This document shows, one piece after another, positions 62,301-64,000 of a DNA stretch of 64,000 bases. The notes below the pieces were generated by a model. That model was not told the DNA's origin, made no database searches, and saw only the letters and a list, made by a program, of their open reading frames with translations. The DNA is from Nilaparvata lugens (lineage: Eukaryota; Arthropoda; Insecta; Hemiptera; Delphacidae), in assembly GCF_014356525.2 (NCBI RefSeq), contig NC_052507.1, positions 34,847,513 to 34,911,512 of the forward strand, given 5' to 3'. The position numbers and the translations under genes are program-made. Every line of letters begins with the position of its first letter. The first letter of the stretch is position 1.

Positions 62301-62680
62301 TTATCAAACTAGGCTGACTTAAGCCAATTGAATTACTATCTATCAACTAACTTAATGTCAAATGCAATTAGAAAATTCACTGATGCTCAATATGTTATAC
62401 TTTCTTATTGATAATTTGAAATTTTGGTTGCAGATACAAAGAGATGACATTGAACTGTCTGAGGGAGTTGAACATGGAAAGAGCTGTCCTGGGTCAATAC
62501 CGTTACGCGACAGCTGAGGAATTGGCCGAATTCGATGACATTTGTGCCGTCTGCTTGAGTTCGATGCAAGTGGCTAGGATCACTCCCTGTCATCACATAT
62601 TCCATGGTGAATGCCTCAGGCAGTGTCTGAAAACCTCCAATAAGTGTCCCATCTGTAAACGTGAATTCAAATTCGATTAG
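40236..62680 (+). CDS. multi-pass membrane RING-H2 E3 ligase, RNF139/RNF145 (TRC8)-like, 6 exons, 388 aa
   Basis: Coding exons 40236-40332, 42849-43010, 47459-47577, 56710-57057, 59965-60158 and 62434-62680 total 1167 nt and agree in phase at every GT/AG junction. Residues 1-32 are polar; hydrophobic segments follow in exon 2 (LLSIVLLLPY, LVGLIYTCLVLPMVV), exon 4 (SLMFYNVIAYCIS, FIITVVFMLLVFGL) and exon 5 (GLKAFTIVVSMVLTLPLFF). The C-terminal RING-H2 uses C344, C347, C359, H361, H364, C367, C378 and C381; seven residues follow it. The linker before the RING (YATAEELAEFDDICAVC) resembles that of RNF139/RNF145. Known: those proteins are ER-membrane ubiquitin ligases in sterol and protein quality control. 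This one is much shorter, lacks the usual Trp after the sixth ligand (LRQCLK), and the subfamily assignment is tentative. An in-frame TAA just before the ATG fixes the start; a non-coding upstream exon is likely. Confidence 0.85.
40333..42848 (+). other. RING gene intron 1
   Basis: AT-rich. I see no exon or clear element. Confidence 0.5.
42849..43010 (+). CDS. RING gene, coding exon 2 (two membrane segments)
   Basis: 162 nt between ATTTGCAG and GTAAGA. TA completes Val33. Two hydrophobic stretches are separated by FARCQAS. Confidence 0.85.
43011..44894 (+). other. RING gene intron 2, first part
   Basis: AT-rich. No exon on either strand that I can support. A minus-strand 71-codon frame at 44059-43844 is basic and unrecognised. 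Confidence 0.4.
44895..45034 (-). promoter_or_regulatory. promoter-like cluster with 5' splice donor, antisense inside the RING gene
   Basis: On the minus strand, in order: octamer ATTTGCAT (45034-45027), CRE-like TGACGTC (44986-44980), TATAAAAA (44971-44964), an ATG-free stretch, and a consensus donor GTAAGTAG (44902-44895). Spacing suits a transcript starting near 44940 with a short non-coding first exon. No second exon was identified, so this may be an unrecognised gene, a relic or chance. Confidence 0.4.
45035..46782. other. RING gene intron 2, middle part
   Basis: AT-rich. No gene or clear element. Confidence 0.4.
46783..46931 (+). repeat. two dispersed hairpin motifs
   Basis: At 46783-46822 GGGAGAAGACAG pairs with CTGTTGTCTTCTCCC around TTTTGGGCTATGC. 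At about 46891-46931 a relative reads GGGTAGGAACAGTTTTGGG...CTGGTCCTTCCC. A third copy, inverted, is at 38198-38239. Each is followed by an A/T stretch rich in AATAAAT. Confidence 0.75.
46932..47458. other. RING gene intron 2, last part
   Basis: AT-rich, no feature; ends in TTATTTTCAG. Confidence 0.4.
47459..47577 (+). CDS. RING gene, coding exon 3
   Basis: 119 nt between ATTTTCAG and GTACTG. AG completes Glu87; reads WSQYYLNPTLSFLYWMYGPL onward to IFTMSNQ in phase 0. Confidence 0.85.
47578..49047. other. RING gene intron 3, first part
   Basis: AT-rich with the palindrome at 48118-48223. No exon seen. Confidence 0.4.
48118..48223. repeat. ~106-bp palindrome
   Basis: TACAGTAACCAATATTTC... 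and ...ATATTACCCACAGTAT are outer arms; the centre pairs ACCTACTATTACTTA with TAAGTAATAGTAGGT around TAATAGTAATAG. The phrase TACCTACTATTACTTAGGTA also occurs alone near 21450, and GATACTGTGGGTAATAT near 49455. Confidence 0.75.
49048..49116. repeat. (AT)n microsatellite
   Basis: Alternating TA with short breaks (TATTATATA). Confidence 0.9.
49481..49930 (+). mobile_element. Helitron-like 5'-end fragment
   Basis: TCTCTATCTATACTTATAAA followed by CTCACTCACTCACTGATCACG matches the style of Helitron 5' ends (TC start, CACTCACTGA phrase as at 29170). No 3' CTRR end was located, so the boundary is approximate. Confidence 0.5.
49945..50040 (+). repeat. fragment related to the foldback at 34918-35124
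   Basis: Shares TCACTTGA(A/T)AATGGCAT, GAAACAT and AATAATT...AAAAGG(A/G)TACT with 35070-35150, including the following A/T-rich TTTATTTCTATT. Confidence 0.6.
50340..53374 (+). mobile_element. 5'-truncated non-LTR retrotransposon with long open frame
   Basis: The coding part is described separately. The 3' part (53067-53374) is non-coding with a repeated GTTTCGATTTCAA...TTTTTAT(A/G)CCAG phrase. It abuts the second large Helitron-like copy. The 5' end is set where the endonuclease-like frame is lost. Confidence 0.75.
50403..53066 (+). CDS. LINE polyprotein: endonuclease tail, reverse transcriptase, CCHC
   Basis: 887 sense codons without a stop (first ATG 50409; the frame also extends a few codons upstream, reading NGKELL). 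It begins inside an APE-type endonuclease (GSSVIDLC, then SDHLPIVTTIGL near 50576). The reverse transcriptase has IIYPIFKKGDR, NYRGISFGNTIGKLF, AGFRKSYSTIDN, AFFVDFSAAFDRID, GVKQGCLLSPLLFSLF and the catalytic AYADDIVLL near 51940. A C-terminal CSLCSLKEEEDIIHFVARC zinc knuckle lies near 52850. The N-terminal half of the endonuclease and any ORF1 are absent, so this is a dead-on-arrival copy that has kept its frame. It sits in sense orientation in RING gene intron 3. Clade not assigned. Confidence 0.93.
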   Translation: MTMFEDFGMVILNGRTEADAEGEFTFIGAQGSSVIDLCAISMDALPLISSFEVLPEMFSDHLPIVTTIGLSEHARVTNTCAIPIRGKFQWKPQNKIRYQQVLSVKIGARRSWNEPEDDLRYLLLAISQFASAGQMDSHSRVKGNQLWYDLECERKRKESFGLLKLFRKTNSELIRVKYLETNRAFKLLCIEKRKTFWCTLTERFKMVNDSGDFWKLVRCYRKKQFCVGLSICLEDWVRHFDQLLNPTIVADRVLYAVPYVKDRILDSPIVLQDLDNVLRKVKENKAPGEDRITYEFFKHAPTAFLEKLVVIFNGLYDSSRIPEAFKETIIYPIFKKGDRNETKNYRGISFGNTIGKLFTGTLLDKMERWTTHHRILQEFQAGFRKSYSTIDNIFNLMSIVNIKLHEKRKKVYAFFVDFSAAFDRIDRQALFYKLSGIGVSLKMLNVLENLYNGTTARVWGQEGLSEKFETHTGVKQGCLLSPLLFSLFVNDLEDYLEGGVSVGGVCIQLLAYADDIVLLAPDRLMLRKMIANLEMYCERWNLQVNLDKSKIMIFRRGGKTSKHDVWRYKNEPIEVVKSYKYLGMNLTSQLSLTEHFKEKSSSGKMALNMFNGLLAEKNIPFKSKFKVFEAVSRSVVCYGAQIWGGRMIEEVEKVQRFFLKKVFSLPVWTPNYCLYLETQAVPLLVHTLKLHIKFLQRSMKLPAHRYPRVLLEKIIEKKLFIYNDWLSLQDMYGVSASDLITCHVPSVLARVADELQSGFRRRLQESRRCSLYPELAPFTDYVHELTDFTLIKWFMKARTELVQLNKYSHSQAVKLCSLCSLKEEEDIIHFVARCPVLAEIRRQHFGRSLLLDAELKTHLDGKNWRIVGSYCRDAWKYRYFMIQEFNY
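54553..54694. mobile_element. GTTTACACC-type MITE inside copy 2
   Basis: Counterpart of 11628-11768 with a decayed left tip (ATTCAAACCAAAG) and an intact right tip (CTTTGGTGTAAACCAGCTT). Confidence 0.75.
55299..55723 (-). mobile_element. nested Helitron-like insertion in copy 2 (425 bp)
   Basis: Copy 1 reads GATGAGTGCATAAGAGC at the corresponding site, an empty site. Here, on the minus strand, the insertion ends GGAACTACTAG before T, as Helitrons do, and its other end carries the hairpin GTCTCACTT-gagcg-AAGTGAGGTC. No reading frame. Confidence 0.7.
56208..56709. other. RING gene intron 3, last part
   Basis: Contains a broken (AT)n run at about 56247-56330; ends in the acceptor TTCTTTTCAG. 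Confidence 0.6.
56710..57057 (+). CDS. RING gene, coding exon 4
   Basis: 116 codons between CTTTTCAG and GTAAAA, phase 0 at both ends. Starts LVFFMLCDRLLVPDQK and ends YYMATEK. Two to three hydrophobic segments. Confidence 0.88.
57058..57689 (+). other. RING gene intron 4, first part
   Basis: AT-rich; no exon or element seen. Confidence 0.4.
57690..59040 (-). pseudogene. decayed non-LTR reverse transcriptase
   Basis: On the minus strand 59035-58736 encodes RMVLICPIYKKGEQIEYSYY, LLDAAYKIL and GEYQYGFRKGKGATD (RT fingers). 58376-58077 encodes the region after the catalytic motif (NDNKTKYMKV, YLGTEL, RRSINHGNRVYYANRKLIKS). Between and beyond them frames shift repeatedly; C-terminal traces (FERKVLRIYG) continue to about 57700. 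It is a different and older LINE from the other two in the window. Confidence 0.8.
59413..59798. mobile_element. 386-bp hAT-like MITE
   Basis: Tips CAGTGACGTATCCAGGGG and, inverted, CAGTGGCGTATCCAGAG. Flanks are GGTGTAGA (59404-59411) and GGTGCAGA (59799-59806), an 8-bp target duplication with one difference. The interior has G/C runs and no transposase. Confidence 0.8.
59965..60158 (+). CDS. RING gene, coding exon 5
   Basis: 194 nt between TTGTTTCAG and GTAAGT. Reads VLVELIIGLSKFLQL onward through a long hydrophobic stretch to LYLNVHL; AG is carried to exon 6 to form Arg307. Confidence 0.88.
60304..61495. mobile_element. 1.19-kb long-TIR element flanked by TA
   Basis: Arms of ~330 bp (60304-60633 and 61170-61495) face each other. 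The tips are GTCCAGTCA and its complement, each bordered by TA (60302-60303 and 61496-61497), as for Tc1/mariner-type insertions. Arms share AGTCCAGAACCAATTTCTTC and TGGAGATAGAGAGTTCCGAA. The ~535-bp spacer has no recognisable frame. Lies in RING gene intron 5. Confidence 0.88.
61847..62100. mobile_element. 254-bp palindromic MITE
   Basis: Both halves pair over most of their length: CCGTTTTTGAACTATTTTT..., ACTACAGTCTAATATATTTG and GAAATCCAT(C/T)CTCAA. The centre is near 61950-61990. It is about 330 bp before the last RING gene exon. Confidence 0.85.
62434..62680 (+). CDS. RING gene, coding exon 6 (RING-H2 domain, stop TAG)
   Basis: 247 nt after TTTTGGTTGCAG. A completes Arg307; then 81 codons and TAG. 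The whole RING lies here (C-x2-C-x11-C-x-H-x2-H-x2-C-x10-C-x2-C). Confidence 0.92.
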
Positions 62681-63002
62681 TTCATAGATTGAGTGCCAAT
62701 CAGTCATGAAAAACGTACAGATAAAGTGACTCGTACTTCAATTGGAAATGCTGTTCGTTACCAGCGATTTTGGACCTTCAAAACTTCTGACTCAAACTAT
62801 AGTCTATTGTCATGAAAGCTGAAAACTAACTTTTATATAGTGGTTTAAGATCGGGATTTTGTTGACAGCAAGTCATTTATTACATTGGTGCCAAAGACTA
62901 TAAAATGTCCTGTGCTTAAATATCGTGGGCTGCGTTTTTTATTCATGTGCTTCATTATTGGTATACAATGTGAATTGAATGACGTTTCATGGTCTCAATG
63001 TT
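62681..63002 (+). other. RING gene 3' untranslated region (start)
   Basis: Non-coding after TAG. No canonical AATAAA seen close by, so the transcript end is unclear. Confidence 0.4.
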
Positions 63003-63669
63003 TCGTTTCAATGGGGTCGAATAATCCTGCAGTCTTTTACCGATGCAATCGATTAGTACAGTGGCAAGAGCAACGCCCCCTTCAGAATTGGTTGCACAAG
63101 TTGTGTCAGCATAAAATGTACCAGCCAAGAAATTCAGGAAGGATGTGGAACCTTCCAAACCTCAGGAGAGAAAACGGAGTAATAAGTGTTCAATGAGGCA
63201 TCCAATCCGACAATTAGGACATGCAGCCAAATGGTCTCTCCACCCTTTCAAGACGAATACTGCTGTCTTGCCTATTCCTGGAATTCCTGAGTCATGGAAT
63301 CGGTTCTCTGTCATCTCTAATAATGATTCTACTCAGATGGAGGATGTGTCCATCAGTGAAGAAGATGTTGAAATCTCCTACACTGAAGGGTCTTCATCTA
63401 TTCTTTGTGGGTTATCATTTGAGGAGACAGAGCAGGACATCTGGGAAGAGACAAGACATCAAAATTATAATTTTCTTGCAAGGAGGGAGATTCCAGTTGC
63501 TGAGAATGAGAAGCGTTGGATTGAACAAAAAAGGAGAAGAGTAAAAGAGCAAGAATGTGAATTTCAAAAGGCTGGTATTTCAAGCAATGTGCTGACACCA
63601 CAAGGTGCAGGAAGTGTAGCTCAGTGTGTTCAGAGTGGGAGCATTTCACAAAATGATGACAGCGTTTAG
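63003..63669 (+). pseudogene. unidentified damaged reading frame, 185 sense codons after a stop
   Basis: In one frame, an upstream piece (LLPMQSISTVARATPPSELV then AQVVSA) is cut by TAA at 63112-63114. It then continues NVPAKKFRKDVEPSKPQERK to a TAG at 63667-63669. The peptide has a basic N-terminal part, an acidic middle (SEEDVEISYTEG) and a charged helix-like end (EKRWIEQKRRRVKEQE). Composition is coding-like but I recognise no domain. It could be a host pseudogene or part of a retroelement (see the polypurine stretch downstream). Confidence 0.4.
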
Positions 63670-63744
63670 TATAAGGAGCCGTGGTGTGCAATGTGTGCAT
63701 TTCTGCTTCAGCTTGCACTTATAAGCACCATCATCCTAATGAGA

Positions 63745-63796
63745 ACTCCCCCTCATCTACACAACAGATTGATAATCTGATTGTTGAGGGGGAGTG
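63745..63796. repeat. perfect-arm hairpin ending in a polypurine stretch
   Basis: ACTCCCCCTCA (63745-63755) pairs exactly with TGAGGGGGAGT (63785-63795), with an inner CAGATT/AATCTG pairing. The right arm gives GAGGGGGAG directly before TGACGTGATG, the arrangement of a polypurine tract before an LTR; the window ends too soon to test this. Confidence 0.6.
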
Positions 63797-64000
63797 ACGT
63801 GATGAAACAAAAATTTGTCTTCAAAGAAGTGAATTTTATATATTAAAAATTTAATAGGTTACATGACGGTAATCTACAATGTATTGTGTTTAAGCAGAAT
63901 CTCTACTTATAACTTTGAAGCATTAGTTATCGTACATAATTATATTTATTATTGATATAGTGTTATTGATTATTGATTAGGCTATGTCTCATTGATTTTG
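63797..64000. other. window end
   Basis: AT-rich, nothing assignable; possibly LTR if the polypurine reading is right. Confidence 0.3.

Noticed and set aside
62405..62707. Minus-strand 100-codon frame opposite the RING exon
   Set aside because: Antisense shadow of coding exon 6.

Overview
The window looks like nuclear DNA from an insect, most likely a hemipteran of the planthopper type. It is AT-rich, has small exons in multi-kilobase introns with GT/AG junctions, contains an arthropod neuroparsin gene, and is dense in Helitrons, non-LTR retrotransposons and foldback/MITE elements. The planthopper call rests on remembered repeat families and is an inference. Only a small part of the 64 kb is protein coding, and I saw no bacterial gene, CRISPR array or rRNA.

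Four host-type genes can be built by joining exons whose reading phase agrees at every junction. (1) Minus strand, 9519 to 2795: four exons encoding a 929-residue zinc-finger protein with a tyrosine-recombinase (Crypton-type) catalytic domain and a 24-residue tandem repeat. (2) Plus strand, 17188-20750: the last two exons of MCM8; its earlier exons are not found in the window. (3) Minus strand, 24959 to 23305: a complete three-exon neuroparsin precursor of 112 residues with 12 cysteines. (4) Plus strand, 40236-62680: a six-exon, 388-residue multi-pass membrane protein ending in a RING-H2 domain, of the RNF139/RNF145 (TRC8) type, spread over 22 kb of transposon-filled introns.

By region: 1-2.5 kb holds a ~305-bp tandem array; 2.8-9.5 kb the Crypton-like gene; 10-13.2 kb one copy of a large Helitron-like element with a nested insertion, then a MITE; 13.3-16 kb a broken RTE-like LINE; 17-21 kb the MCM8 tail with Helitron debris in its intron; 21-22.3 kb nested MITEs; 23-25 kb neuroparsin; 27.8-29.8 kb a long-TIR foldback element and a Helitron; 33-35.1 kb a ~510-bp repeat array that reverses orientation, then dispersed repeats; 36-37 kb tandem repeats; 38.1-38.9 kb a second member of an unusual Helitron-like family; 40-63 kb the RING gene, whose introns carry a LINE with an 887-codon open frame, the second copy of the large Helitron-like element, a decayed LINE, a hAT-like MITE and two foldback elements; 63-64 kb a damaged unidentified reading frame followed by a possible polypurine tract.

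The items most worth following are the intact multi-exon Crypton-type gene, the two large element copies (10.1-12.8 and 53.4-56.2 kb) that each carry an insertion the other lacks and so expose empty sites, the Helitron-like family ending in GATAT instead of CTRR, the foldback element with a non-transposon reading frame between its arms, and a TATA/CRE/octamer promoter-like cluster in antisense orientation inside an intron of the RING gene.
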